Assembly: GCA_035531535.1 (NCBI GenBank)
Contig: DATKSV010000146.1
Location: 1 to 64,000 of the forward strand
DNA from: AG-12 sp035531535
GTDB lineage: Bacteria; Chloroflexota; Dormibacteria; Aeolococcales; Bog-877
Reading direction: 5' to 3'
Length of the DNA: 64,000 nt
Shown here: one piece after another, positions 16,978-25,017 of the stretch
Position numbering within the stretch: position 1 is the stretch's first letter
How the letters are laid out: every line of letters begins with the position of its first letter
The notes under the pieces: generated by a model
Databases searched by the model: none
What the model was told of the DNA's origin: nothing
The model's input: the letters and a program-made list of their open reading frames with translations, nothing else
Program-made: the position numbers and the translations under genes

Positions 16978-17862
16978 CTAAGAAGCCTCCGCCGGCAGAG
17001 GCAGGGCCACCCGGATGTCAGCCTCAGGGCAAGCTGGCGCCACCTGCCTGGCCAGGGCCTCCGCCGCCCGCCCGTCTGGTAGGTAGCTGAAGAAGGCACC
17101 CCCGCTCCCAGTCATGGCCCAAGCTACGTCCGGGCTCGCCGCAGAAAGTTCGCGCCAACGCGCCTCCAGAGAGGGAACTGACCGGAAGGCAGCGGGTTGC
17201 AGAGCGCTGCCGAAGAGCTCCGGGCTGGGTGGTCGCCCGTCGCGCAGTGTGGTGGCGAGCCTCTCCACCCTGCTGCCGTCACTGAAGTCCCGAGGGTCGG
17301 TGGCCGCGTAGGCTGCCGCGGTGGCCACTTTCCCCAGCACGACGATGAGGAAGGCGCCGGATCCAAGTGCGGGGAGTGGGTCGATCACCTCGCCGATCCC
17401 GGTCAGTAGGCAGGCCCCGCCCATCAGGCCGAAGGGAACGTCCGCCCCACACGCCAGGGCGATCCGCTCGAGCTGACGTCGGTCCAAGCCAGCTCCGGCC
17501 AACCGGAGCACGGCGGCCGCGTCCGCCGACCCGCCGCCGAGTCCGCTCTGGGTGGGAATCCGCTTCTCGAGAGCCAGCCGGCAGATCGGAGGGGCGAGCT
17601 TCTGCTCTCTGAGGAGGACGGCGGCCCGCACCGCGATGTTCTCCCTACCCAGTGGCACTCGGTGCGCCTGCGGGCCCCAGACCTGCAACTCTGGAGCAGC
17701 GGGGGCCGGGCGCCCGTCAGGCTCCTCTCCTTCGAGGGCAACCACGTCGCTCCAGTCGACCGTCTGGGAAACCGCCGCCAGCTCGTGGTAGCCGTCTGCC
17801 CGACGGCCGGTCAGTTCCAGGGCCAGGTTTAACTTTGCGGGGGCCCGGCCTAAGCGCAACAC
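16978..17862 (-). CDS. ispE: 4-diphosphocytidyl-2-C-methyl-D-erythritol kinase
   Basis: A 294-aa GHMP kinase of the MEP isoprenoid pathway. The N-terminus RAPAKLNLALELTGRRADGYHEL carries the catalytic Lys and the GYHEL signature; the ATP loop is PTQSGLGGGSADAAAVL; the third motif is AMTGSGGAFFSYL. I chose GTG 17862 because TAGAGT ends 7 nt upstream and IspE proteins normally begin a few residues before RAPAK; GTG 17871 is the alternative. It diverges from rpsT. Confidence 0.93.
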   Translation of the reverse strand: MLRLGRAPAKLNLALELTGRRADGYHELAAVSQTVDWSDVVALEGEEPDGRPAPAAPELQVWGPQAHRVPLGRENIAVRAAVLLREQKLAPPICRLALEKRIPTQSGLGGGSADAAAVLRLAGAGLDRRQLERIALACGADVPFGLMGGACLLTGIGEVIDPLPALGSGAFLIVVLGKVATAAAYAATDPRDFSDGSRVERLATTLRDGRPPSPELFGSALQPAAFRSVPSLEARWRELSAASPDVAWAMTGSGGAFFSYLPDGRAAEALARQVAPACPEADIRVALPLPAEAS

Positions 17863-17869
17863 CAGCCTC

Positions 17870-17875
17870 ACTCTA
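17870..17875 (-). promoter_or_regulatory. -10 of ispE (leaderless)
   Basis: TAGAGT on the minus strand ends 7 nt before GTG 17862. It also overlaps the alternative GTG at 17871, which argues against that codon being used. Confidence 0.45.
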
Positions 17876-17909
17876 GCGGCGGCTTGCAAGGCCCCGGCGG
17901 GCCGATTGG

Positions 17910-17992
17910 TATACTGCGGCGCTGGCCCGACCCCGGTGTCGGCGCCCATCTGGCCCAGATCTACTGGGGCCTCAACCACAAGCCGAGAGATC
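17910..17992 (+). promoter_or_regulatory. rpsT promoter and structured leader
   Basis: TATACT (17910-17915) in the context ATTGGTATACT, also present before glmU, is a strong -10. The leader of about 70 nt contains GGCGC/GGCGCC and TCTGG-CC-CAGA hairpins before a weak GAGAGA Shine-Dalgarno. Unlike most neighbours, rpsT has a real 5' leader, which could serve S20 autoregulation; that is inference. Confidence 0.5.
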
Positions 17993-18457
17993 ATGGCAAA
18001 CACCAGTTCAGCCCGCAAGCGCATCCGATCGGCGGCTCGGAAGCACGAGCGCAATCGCCGCGTCCGGTCTTCGGTCCGCACTGCTGTGGCGCGGGCCAGG
18101 CACGTCATCGACGGCGTCGAGGAGGGTTCGGCGGTGGAGCTGCTGAAGCTTGCGACCTCGGCCCTCGACAAGGCGTCGGAGCGCGGGGTTCTGCACGCCC
18201 GCAACGTGAGCCGGCGCAAGTCCCGACTGATGCGCTCCGCCAATAAGGCCGAAGCCCAGGACACAGCCGCGCTCAAGGCCCCGAAGGCGGCCACCAAGCG
18301 GGTGTCGGCGCAGGGCACCAAACCCAAGTCGGGCGCGACCGCCCGCAAGGCTGCGGCGACTCCCAAGGCGGGCCGGCCGGCCACCAAGACCGAGCGGACC
18401 TCCAGCTCCCGACGACGGTCTGCCGGCAGTGCCAGCAAGGAGACGAAGGGCAGCTGA
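17993..18457 (+). CDS. rpsT: 30S ribosomal protein S20 with long basic C-terminal tail
   Basis: A 154-aa protein. Residues 1-88 are a normal S20: MANTSSARKRIRSAARK, then NRRVRSSVRTAV and HARNVSRRKSRLMRSANK, a three-helix 16S rRNA-binding bundle. The last 65 or so residues are a low-complexity Ala/Lys/Arg/Ser/Thr tail (KAPKAATKR, ATARKAAATPKAGRPATK) like histone H1 or mycobacterial HU tails. Typical S20 is 85-90 aa. The reading frame continues cleanly, so this is an extension rather than a readthrough artefact. Confidence 0.95.
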   Translation: MANTSSARKRIRSAARKHERNRRVRSSVRTAVARARHVIDGVEEGSAVELLKLATSALDKASERGVLHARNVSRRKSRLMRSANKAEAQDTAALKAPKAATKRVSAQGTKPKSGATARKAAATPKAGRPATKTERTSSSRRRSAGSASKETKGS

Positions 18458-18477
18458 CTCGGCGGCTCAGCTCCAGG

Positions 18478-19437
18478 TCAGTTCGACCCCCGGCCGCTCA
18501 GTTCAGTCGCCATTCGGGCGAGCAGCAGTTCCAACCCGTCTTGGCCGTCGACGGAACCGGTCCTGGTGGACCAGTCGAGGTCGGCCAGGTCGACCAGCCA
18601 CCGACGGAGCCGTGGCTCGCCCGCCCGCTTGAGGTGGGCACTTAGCTTCTCCTCCTTCCAGGGAGGCAGGCTCTGGCTCCGATCGTTGGCGAACAGGATG
18701 AGCTCGCGGACCACCCGAGCGAGAGCCCCCACCACAACCGGCGGCGGCAGGTCAGGTCGTCCCGCGATATCGTTGAGCCGCTCCCCAACCCGGCCGGGCG
18801 CCTCGAAGAGGGCGTCGGTGAGTCGGTAGAGCTCGGTGGGGGGGGCGGGGGGCACCAGTAGGAGCGCCTCGGAGTCGGCGATCCGACTCCGGCCCAGCCC
18901 AAATATCTCCAGTTTCTCCAACTCCTGATGCAACCGACCCAGATCCTGGCCCGCAACGTCAGTGAGCCGGGCCCTAACCGGCTGGCCGAGCTGGAGACCG
19001 TGCGCCCGCACGGCGTCATCGACGTAGCGCCGCAGTTCGCGACCCTTCGGTTTCTTCAGTAACCGGATCTCACCCCGCTGGGTGCGAACCGCTTGGAGGA
19101 GCGGTGAACTGGCCGACACCACGCCCCGGACGACCACTACCACCGCGGTGGTGTCCAGGCGACTGGCCAGGGTGGTCCCGAGCAACTCAACCTCCTTGGC
19201 CGCGCGCTGCCCACCCGCTAGCTGCGGCGGATCCCAAATCATCACCAGCCGCCGGATTGCCAGGAAAGGGGGGGTAGCAATGCTTCTAGCGATGGCGTCG
19301 AGGTCACGCGAGGTTCGGAAGTCCTCGAGGCCCAGGTCAGCGACCAAATCGGCTGTCAGCTGATCCCGGATCCGGAGCGCGGCGGTCGTAACCAGGTAGG
19401 GGTCGTCCCCGTGTACTAGGACCAGCGGTTCGACCAC
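18478..19437 (-). CDS. holA: DNA polymerase III subunit delta
   Basis: A 319-aa clamp-loader delta subunit. It starts VVEPLVLVHGDDPYLV, the usual degenerate P-loop region, then RRLVMIWDPPQL, TTAVVVVVRGVV, a middle lid domain with KKPKGRELRRYVDD, and a C-terminal collar domain. It opens the beta clamp during loading. GTG 19437 lies 6 nt after GATAAT, giving a family-typical length; an in-frame upstream extension would run over the divergent respiratory gene promoter. Confidence 0.9.
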   Translation of the reverse strand: MVEPLVLVHGDDPYLVTTAALRIRDQLTADLVADLGLEDFRTSRDLDAIARSIATPPFLAIRRLVMIWDPPQLAGGQRAAKEVELLGTTLASRLDTTAVVVVVRGVVSASSPLLQAVRTQRGEIRLLKKPKGRELRRYVDDAVRAHGLQLGQPVRARLTDVAGQDLGRLHQELEKLEIFGLGRSRIADSEALLLVPPAPPTELYRLTDALFEAPGRVGERLNDIAGRPDLPPPVVVGALARVVRELILFANDRSQSLPPWKEEKLSAHLKRAGEPRLRRWLVDLADLDWSTRTGSVDGQDGLELLLARMATELSGRGSN

Positions 19438-19443
19438 CCGGCG

Positions 19444-19449
19444 ATTATC
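19444..19449 (-). promoter_or_regulatory. -10 of holA (leaderless)
   Basis: GATAAT on the minus strand ends 6 nt before GTG 19437. Confidence 0.5.
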
Positions 19450-19530
19450 GGCGCTCGGCAGTTCAGGACCAGGAATCGGCCCAGTTGGGAGTTGCCTTGG
19501 AGAGGGTGGTCCCGTCAGCATTGGGGCGAA

Positions 19531-20799
19531 GTGCTGCTGTCCTCGCTCGCCACTCCGCTCCCGAGGCTGCCATTCGGCACCCTGGGCGCCCAGTTCGCGA
19601 TCGGGGCTGTCTTCCTGATCCATATCGCCCTGGTCGGCTTTATCCTGGCCGCCACCGGGATGGCCCCGTTCCTGGAGCTGGCCGGGCGGCGGCGGGGCGG
19701 GGATCCATCTTGTCTCCGATATGCCCGCGGCCTCTCCAGGGCGATCCTTTATTTGTACAGCCTGGGGGCGACCTGGGCCGTGCTGGCGGTGTTCCTGTTG
19801 GCCGGCCTCTACGGTCGCCTGATCGGGACCCTGCTCAACGAGCTGCTGCTGCCGCTCACCATCGCCTTCGCCAGCTTCTTTGTGGGCATCCCGCTGATGC
19901 TCCTCTATGCCTACTGCTGGGATCGCTTCTCACCCCGACTGCACCTGGCCGTGGGCTTTGCGTTCGCCGCTGTGCAGTACGTCTTTCTCTTCACCATCGT
20001 GGAGCTGGACAGCTACGTGCTCACCCCCGGAACTGCGGTGAGCGCCGTCGGGGCTGCCTTCTCCCCCAGCTACCCGTGGCTGCTGCTCCACTACGCCGGA
20101 GCCAACCTCTCCTGGGCACCCTTGCTCTTGGCGGGCATCGCCGTCTGGCGGGGGAGGCGGGCCAAGTCCGCCGCCGAGATCACCTATCAGCGCTGGGCCG
20201 CTCGGATCATGTTCGCGATCGGATCCGTCTTCCTGCTGGCCCAGCCGATCACCGGGTTCCTGTTGGCTGAGACCGTCAAGACCAGCTCTTTGCCCGCCTT
20301 CGACAACCTGTTCGTCTTCAACTCGGCCTCCCTGTTCATCGGACAGGTCGCGCTGCTGGCAGTTCTGGTGGTGGGGGCAAACCTGGTCTTCTGGCGCCAC
20401 AACCAGTCGAGTGCGGCCGGCGGCGGGGGGACGCTAACTGTGGTGGCGCTGCTGGGGATGGCGGCCACCGCACTGCCGGCGGCGGTGATCCCTTCCAACC
20501 TGGTGCTCCTGCGCTACCTGGCACTTTTGATCGCCTTCCTCGCAACCGCGGCCAATCTGGTCTCCTACCTGCGTTCGCTGCGCGGTGGGGCCAGCTCGGC
20601 CAAGATCACCCCCCTCGCGGGGCGGTTGATTGGGGTGGTGGGCGTTTGTGCTTTGGTCCTGAGCCTGTACATGGGCGTGATCAAGGAGAACGCCAAACTG
20701 CCCTGCGGGATTGACGCCACGACTGGTCAGAACAGCTGCCTGCTGAGCCTGCAGCAATCGGCGCAGAACTTCACCGTTCCGCGGGGCGACCAGCCTTGA
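19531..20799 (+). CDS. CydA-like (cytochrome bd subunit I-like) membrane protein 1
   Basis: A 422-aa polytopic protein with about nine TM helices. It aligns by eye along its length with the second CydA-like gene at 22760: an early His in FLIHIALVGF, the segment CWDRFSPRLHLAVG to ELDSYVLTP, a second His in LLHYAGANLSW, AQPITGF, and a shared tail QQSAQNFTVP. The two His match the positions of CydA haem ligands H19 and H186. Glu residues near CydA E99/E107 are missing here. Tail cysteines (LPCG, NSCLL) are notable. It opens a six-gene, mostly overlapping run with Rieske and cytochrome b. GTG 19531 is chosen over an upstream TTG at 19492. Confidence 0.7.
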   Translation: MLLSSLATPLPRLPFGTLGAQFAIGAVFLIHIALVGFILAATGMAPFLELAGRRRGGDPSCLRYARGLSRAILYLYSLGATWAVLAVFLLAGLYGRLIGTLLNELLLPLTIAFASFFVGIPLMLLYAYCWDRFSPRLHLAVGFAFAAVQYVFLFTIVELDSYVLTPGTAVSAVGAAFSPSYPWLLLHYAGANLSWAPLLLAGIAVWRGRRAKSAAEITYQRWAARIMFAIGSVFLLAQPITGFLLAETVKTSSLPAFDNLFVFNSASLFIGQVALLAVLVVGANLVFWRHNQSSAAGGGGTLTVVALLGMAATALPAAVIPSNLVLLRYLALLIAFLATAANLVSYLRSLRGGASSAKITPLAGRLIGVVGVCALVLSLYMGVIKENAKLPCGIDATTGQNSCLLSLQQSAQNFTVPRGDQP

Positions 20800-21029
20800 A
20801 CTATCAGGACTTCGAGTCCGCCTGGTACCTGGGTTTGATGGTGACGGGCTTCTTCTGCATCATGTTGGTGGGGTTCTTCGCGATCATGCGCCACGCCCGA
20901 CAGCTGGCCACCGAGCAGGGGGCGGTGATCGCCTGGATGGCGGTGGCGTCCGCCGTGTTCACTTTCTTGTTCCTGGTCGGGATCTGCCTGGCTCTGCTAG
21001 TCGGGATTGTGGTTCTGGCCGGTGGCTGA
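20796..21029 (+). CDS. Small two-helix membrane protein of the respiratory cluster
   Basis: A 77-aa protein with two TM helices (about 9-30 and 44-74) and an intervening basic loop RHARQLATEQ. The TTG start overlaps the previous stop by 4 nt, and its end overlaps the Rieske start by 8 nt. I do not recognise the family; size and position recall small accessory subunits of terminal oxidases or bc complexes. Confidence 0.7.
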   Translation: MNYQDFESAWYLGLMVTGFFCIMLVGFFAIMRHARQLATEQGAVIAWMAVASAVFTFLFLVGICLALLVGIVVLAGG

Positions 21030-21537
21030 TAACGGCCAGAACTTAGCCAAGCAGCGGCTGTCCCGCCGCCGGTTCATGATCATGACCATTAACGGCGTCG
21101 GTGCCGGCACCGCGCTGTTGATCGGGGCGCCGATCGTGGGCTCGGTGCTCAGCCCGGTCTTCGCCAAGCGCCGGACGCCCTGGGTCCTGGTGGCGGACAT
21201 CGGCCAGGTGCCGGTGGGGGTGCCGACCGCCTATGTGGTCAACCTACCGATCGATGAGGGCTGGTCGGTGCCGCCCGTCCCCCGCACCGTGTACGTGGTG
21301 AAGCTCAACCTCCTGGGCAAGGTCGAGATGCTCACCCTCTCCAACGTCTGCACCCACATGCAGTGCGACGTGCACTGGGACATCAATCTGAATATGTTTC
21401 TCTGCCCTTGTCACGGCGGCCTCTACAGCATCGACGGTACCAACATCGGGGGGCCGCCTCCTTGGCCACTGTTCCGCTATGAACACAAGCTGGTTGGCAA
21501 CACCCTCTACGTCCGCAATGACCTGACAGGAGCCTAG
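21022..21537 (+). CDS. Rieske [2Fe-2S] iron-sulfur protein
   Basis: A 171-aa Rieske subunit. The N-terminus has a twin-arginine-like SRRRFM followed by a hydrophobic anchor, as in other Rieske proteins. The cluster motifs are CTHMQC (C110, H112, C115) and CPCHGG (C128, C130, H131): two Cys and two His bind iron, and C115-C130 form the disulfide. It transfers electrons from quinol bound at cytochrome b. GTG 21022 lies inside the end of the preceding gene. The cytochrome b gene follows after 5 nt. Confidence 0.92.
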   Translation: MADNGQNLAKQRLSRRRFMIMTINGVGAGTALLIGAPIVGSVLSPVFAKRRTPWVLVADIGQVPVGVPTAYVVNLPIDEGWSVPPVPRTVYVVKLNLLGKVEMLTLSNVCTHMQCDVHWDINLNMFLCPCHGGLYSIDGTNIGGPPPWPLFRYEHKLVGNTLYVRNDLTGA

Positions 21538-21542
21538 CCCGG

Positions 21543-22763
21543 GTGTCGAGTCCCAGCCAGCCCGCCCGGAGCGCGCTTGTCGCCAAGCTGACACGCCCGG
21601 TGGCCCGGCCGATGGCGGCCACGTACCGCTGGGTCGACGAGCGGATGGGGATCTCCGACCTGACCCACCAGCTGCTTTACGAGGCGGTGCCGCGTCGGGG
21701 CGCCTGGGCCTACTCGCTGGGCAGCGCCACCTTGATCATCATCGTGCTCCAGATCGTCACCGGCATTTTCTTGCTCTGGACCTACGTGCCCTCGACGACC
21801 GAGGCCTGGGAGAGCCTCAACTACATCGAGCACCACGACGAATTCGGGGCCATCGTGCGGGGCATGCATCTCTGGGGTGCCTACGTGCTACTGATCATCA
21901 TCGGCCTGCACATGATCCGCACCTTCGTCAGCGGCTCCTACAAGAAGCCGCGGGAGCTCAATTGGATCGTCGGGGTCTTGTTGTTCCTGATGGTGCTAGG
22001 CCTCGGCATCACCGGGGCCATGCTGCCCTGGGACCAGGCCGCCTACTGGACGGCGGTGGTGGTGACTCACGTGGTCGACTACATCCCGTTCTTCGGCAAC
22101 TGGGTGCAGGAGATCCTGCGCGGCGGCCCCCAGATGGGCCCGGAGACCCTGACCCGATTCTTCGCCATCCACATCTGGTTGTTGCCAGCCTTGCTGGTGC
22201 CGCTCATCGGGCTGCATCTGATCCTGCTCCGACGCCACGGGGAGCATGGATCCTGGGTCAACTACGAGGGGGTCGAAACCGAGTCCGAAGAGGTCAGGAA
22301 GGAGCGAATGAGTTCGGCGGAGTATCCATACCCGGCGGTGCCCAGCGACCCGGGGTACGCGGTCCCAGTCGACCTCGACGACTTCTTCCCCTCCCAGGTG
22401 TTCAAGGACGCCCTGGTGAGCTTCGCCCTGGTGGTGATCATCTTCGTAATGGCGGTGGTGGTGGGGGCGCCCTTGGAGCGCGCCGCCAATCCGGCCGCGC
22501 TCAACTATGTGCCCACTCCGGAGTGGTTCTTCCTGCCCTTGGATCAGCTCCTGGTGCAGTTCCCACAGGCCTGGATGATTCCGGTCGGGGTTTTTGTGCT
22601 CCCCGGGATCGGGACGACCCTGCTGATCCTGGTACCGTTTCTGGACCGCTCCCCAGACCGCGAGCCTTGGCGGCGGCCTGAGGTGATGGTGCCGGCACTC
22701 TTCGCCGTCCTCTTTCTAGTCTTCGAGGCACTGCTTGCTGTGAACCGGCTCTTCAACCTGTGA
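21543..22763 (+). CDS. Cytochrome b (full-length, b/b6 type)
   Basis: A 406-aa cytochrome b with fused N- and C-terminal parts and about eight TM helices. Haem ligands are H109/H123 and H210/H225; the 15-residue step in the second pair is the b6f-like spacing. The Qo-site motif is PEWFFLP, with Phe in place of the Tyr of PEWY. It oxidises quinol together with the Rieske protein and conserves energy by proton translocation. No cytochrome c1 or f gene is nearby. Its stop overlaps the next GTG start (GTGA). Confidence 0.93.
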   Translation: MSSPSQPARSALVAKLTRPVARPMAATYRWVDERMGISDLTHQLLYEAVPRRGAWAYSLGSATLIIIVLQIVTGIFLLWTYVPSTTEAWESLNYIEHHDEFGAIVRGMHLWGAYVLLIIIGLHMIRTFVSGSYKKPRELNWIVGVLLFLMVLGLGITGAMLPWDQAAYWTAVVVTHVVDYIPFFGNWVQEILRGGPQMGPETLTRFFAIHIWLLPALLVPLIGLHLILLRRHGEHGSWVNYEGVETESEEVRKERMSSAEYPYPAVPSDPGYAVPVDLDDFFPSQVFKDALVSFALVVIIFVMAVVVGAPLERAANPAALNYVPTPEWFFLPLDQLLVQFPQAWMIPVGVFVLPGIGTTLLILVPFLDRSPDREPWRRPEVMVPALFAVLFLVFEALLAVNRLFNL

Positions 22764-24154
22764 GTTTCCCCACGCTCATCGCCGCCACCTCCCCGCACCT
22801 GGTCCGGGTGCCGATCTCCACGGGAGTAGCCACGGCGCTGGTGGCGCTGCTGATGCTGGCCCATATCCAGTTCGCAGCCTTCCAGCAGGGCGGCTACATC
22901 ATCCTGGCCGTCACCGACTTCCTCGGATGGAAGCGTAAGGACGAGCGCCAGACCCGCTTCTCCAAGCACTTGGTGACGGCCTTGGGGGCCACGTTCGCCT
23001 TCGGGTCCGCGCTGGCGATCTTCTCGGTCTTGATCCTCTTCCTGGGACTTTGGAGCCAGTTCTTCGTGGAGTTAGTGCGGATCATGTTCTGGCCCCTGGT
23101 GGTGGAGGGGATCGCCTTCGTGGGGGAGATCGCCTGTCTCTACACCGTTTATTCCCAGTGGGATCGGCTGGCGAATGTGCGATCCCTGCGGGTGGGGCTG
23201 GAGCTGTTGCTCTCCATCAACGCCTCGATCCAGATGCTGGCAATTGATGTGGTCGCCTCCTACATGCTGACGCCGCGGCCGTCCAACAGTCTGGCGCTGA
23301 ACCTGCTCAACCCCACCGAGATTCCCTTGGAACTGCACCGATTCGTGGGTAACATCGCCTTCGCCGGCGCCATGATCGCCTTGGTCGGCGGCCTCCGGAT
23401 TCTCTTTTCCAGGAGTCCGGAAAAGCGAGCCTACGGCGATTGGATTGGTCATTACGGGCTCATCTACGCGATTGGCTTCACCATTGCTCAACCGCTCATC
23501 GGATGGGAGTACGCCAAGGAAATCCAGCTGCACGCGTACGCCTCCTGGTACAGCATGATGCTCGGCGGACTGAGCGTCGCCTTCCTCTTCCAGGTCTTCC
23601 TCCTGGGAGCGATCTTCACGGTGGGCATCTTCTACTTGTGGCGCCGAGTCAAATTGGGCGGTTCTAGATCGCCGACGCTGGCCATCTGTACGGCCCTGTC
23701 CTTCGCCTCATGGCTGCTCATATCTACCCCCTCGTCTTTGGCCTGGAGCTACGAGGACGTGGTTGGCGCCAACGCCAACGTGCCCATCTGGCAAGGGGGA
23801 CTCGAGATTCCCTGGGGTCAAATGATCCCCTTCAAGCTGGTTGCTCTGATCACCTTCACCGGAGTGGCGATCGTGGCGGTGACTGCCTACCTGCGCCACG
23901 TCAACAAGGGCTCGATGCGCTGGGGAGACGCGGGGCGGGCCCAGGGAGCGGCACTCATCACGGTGGGCATTGCCGTGAGTCTGATCATGGCCCTGATGGG
24001 CTACATCCGTGAGGACAGCCGCGCTCCTTTCCTGATCACCAACAAGGTGCTGATCAATCAGCAGCAGAACTTCACGCCGCCCTCTTCGACCGGCCCGTCC
24101 ATGAATGGCACCTCCAGCGTGGGAATCATCATGCCCTGGGATGCGGGACCTTGA
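22760..24154 (+). CDS. CydA-like (cytochrome bd subunit I-like) membrane protein 2
   Basis: A 464-aa polytopic protein resembling cytochrome bd subunit I. H35 in LMLAHIQF matches the CydA H19 region. PLVVEGIAFVGEIACL followed by QWDRL matches the CydA helix carrying E99 and E107 (here E116 and E123). LELHRFVGNIAFAGAM matches the H186 region. I could not find a convincing equivalent of ligand M393 or the GRQPW motif, and no cydB gene is present. It shares the tail QQQNFTPP with its paralogue at 19531. The natural reading is a bd-like haem protein built into a Rieske/cytochrome b complex. Confidence 0.75.
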   Translation: MSFPTLIAATSPHLVRVPISTGVATALVALLMLAHIQFAAFQQGGYIILAVTDFLGWKRKDERQTRFSKHLVTALGATFAFGSALAIFSVLILFLGLWSQFFVELVRIMFWPLVVEGIAFVGEIACLYTVYSQWDRLANVRSLRVGLELLLSINASIQMLAIDVVASYMLTPRPSNSLALNLLNPTEIPLELHRFVGNIAFAGAMIALVGGLRILFSRSPEKRAYGDWIGHYGLIYAIGFTIAQPLIGWEYAKEIQLHAYASWYSMMLGGLSVAFLFQVFLLGAIFTVGIFYLWRRVKLGGSRSPTLAICTALSFASWLLISTPSSLAWSYEDVVGANANVPIWQGGLEIPWGQMIPFKLVALITFTGVAIVAVTAYLRHVNKGSMRWGDAGRAQGAALITVGIAVSLIMALMGYIREDSRAPFLITNKVLINQQQNFTPPSSTGPSMNGTSSVGIIMPWDAGP

Positions 24155-24567
24155 AACTGGTGATTCGTCCGATCCGGCAGGCCGCCAAGGAGTTAGCCGC
24201 GGTCACCGAGGAGCCGGTTCCCACGTCACTGGCCACCTACTTCGACGTGCGCAGCTTGGCCTTCCCTGACCGGCCCACCCTTGACCGGCTGCCGGTCTCG
24301 GTCCGGCTGGCCGCAGTGGGAAACGAGATCAAGAGCCGATTGACTCTGATGTCAGATGTGCTGCGGCGACTCGAGGTGCTGGAGTGGGAGGTTCGGGTGG
24401 TGGGCGATGACGTGGTGGTGTCCACTCCGCTCTCCGTCGAAGCAGGGTGGCAGAAACTCAGGGAGGACGGAGTCTCCGACCACCTGCTGCCCATGCTGCA
24501 GCGGGGAAGTGACCTGCCGCCGCGACCGCGAGCCCGAACCGGGAGCGGGCCGCCGCCCGCTGCCTAA
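24151..24567 (+). CDS. Hypothetical soluble protein ending the respiratory run
   Basis: A 138-aa protein with a TTG start overlapping the previous stop by 4 nt. It has no signal peptide or TM helix. The middle, VRLAAVGNEIKSRLTLMSDVLRRLEVLEWEVRVVGDDVVVST, looks like a helix followed by a beta hairpin; the C-terminus is Pro/Arg-rich. I do not recognise the family. Its overlap suggests a role in assembly or regulation of the complex. Confidence 0.65.
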   Translation: MKLVIRPIRQAAKELAAVTEEPVPTSLATYFDVRSLAFPDRPTLDRLPVSVRLAAVGNEIKSRLTLMSDVLRRLEVLEWEVRVVGDDVVVSTPLSVEAGWQKLREDGVSDHLLPMLQRGSDLPPRPRARTGSGPPPAA

Positions 24568-24582
24568 CCAGGGACGAACCGG

Positions 24583-25017
24583 CTACTTGAACTTCGCGAT
24601 CGCTCGGGCGCCCTCGGTCGAAAAGGGAGCGGAAACTAACCAGTCGCCGGCGTTGCCCTCCTCGACGACCTGCACCCTAACCGTCGTCGGGTGCGCTCCG
24701 TCGCGGTTCTGCACCTGGACCAGCGCCGAGACGTCATTGGCGGAGATGACCTTCAGGGAGAGCACCTTGTAGGTCGCCTCGCTGGCGTTCACCCCGTTGA
24801 AGAAGACGTCGTACTTCGTGTGCTGCTCGGCGTGCTGACTGAGCAGGGTGTAGGCGTAGGCGACAGAGTGAATCCTGACGTCGGCCAACCATTGATTAAG
24901 AGCATCCCTGGCGGCGGGCGCCGGGCCGACGCAGGCGGCAAGCAGAACCCCGGCCAGGGCCACGCCGGGGACGACTCCCAGGGCGGATTTCAGGCGCGGG
25001 CGGCTAGCCTTTGACAA
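24583..25017 (-). CDS. Lipoprotein, NTF2-like
   Basis: A 144-aa protein with a lipobox LAAC (C29). The mature part, with an initial helix ARDALNQWLADVRIHSVAYAYTLLSQHAEQ and later strands including VSALVQVQNRD and TVRVQVVEEGN, has the pattern of NTF2-like lipoproteins. The TTG start overlaps the end of the upstream blue-copper gene by 14 nt, so the two are co-expressed. The function is unknown, though its place points to the same respiratory system. Confidence 0.6.
   Translation of the reverse strand: MSKASRPRLKSALGVVPGVALAGVLLAACVGPAPAARDALNQWLADVRIHSVAYAYTLLSQHAEQHTKYDVFFNGVNASEATYKVLSLKVISANDVSALVQVQNRDGAHPTTVRVQVVEEGNAGDWLVSAPFSTEGARAIAKFK

Noticed and set aside
17906..18438. Long minus-strand frame extending ispE over rpsT
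   Set aside because: The extension is antisense to the clearly coding rpsT; the IspE N-terminal motif and a -10 place the start at 17862.
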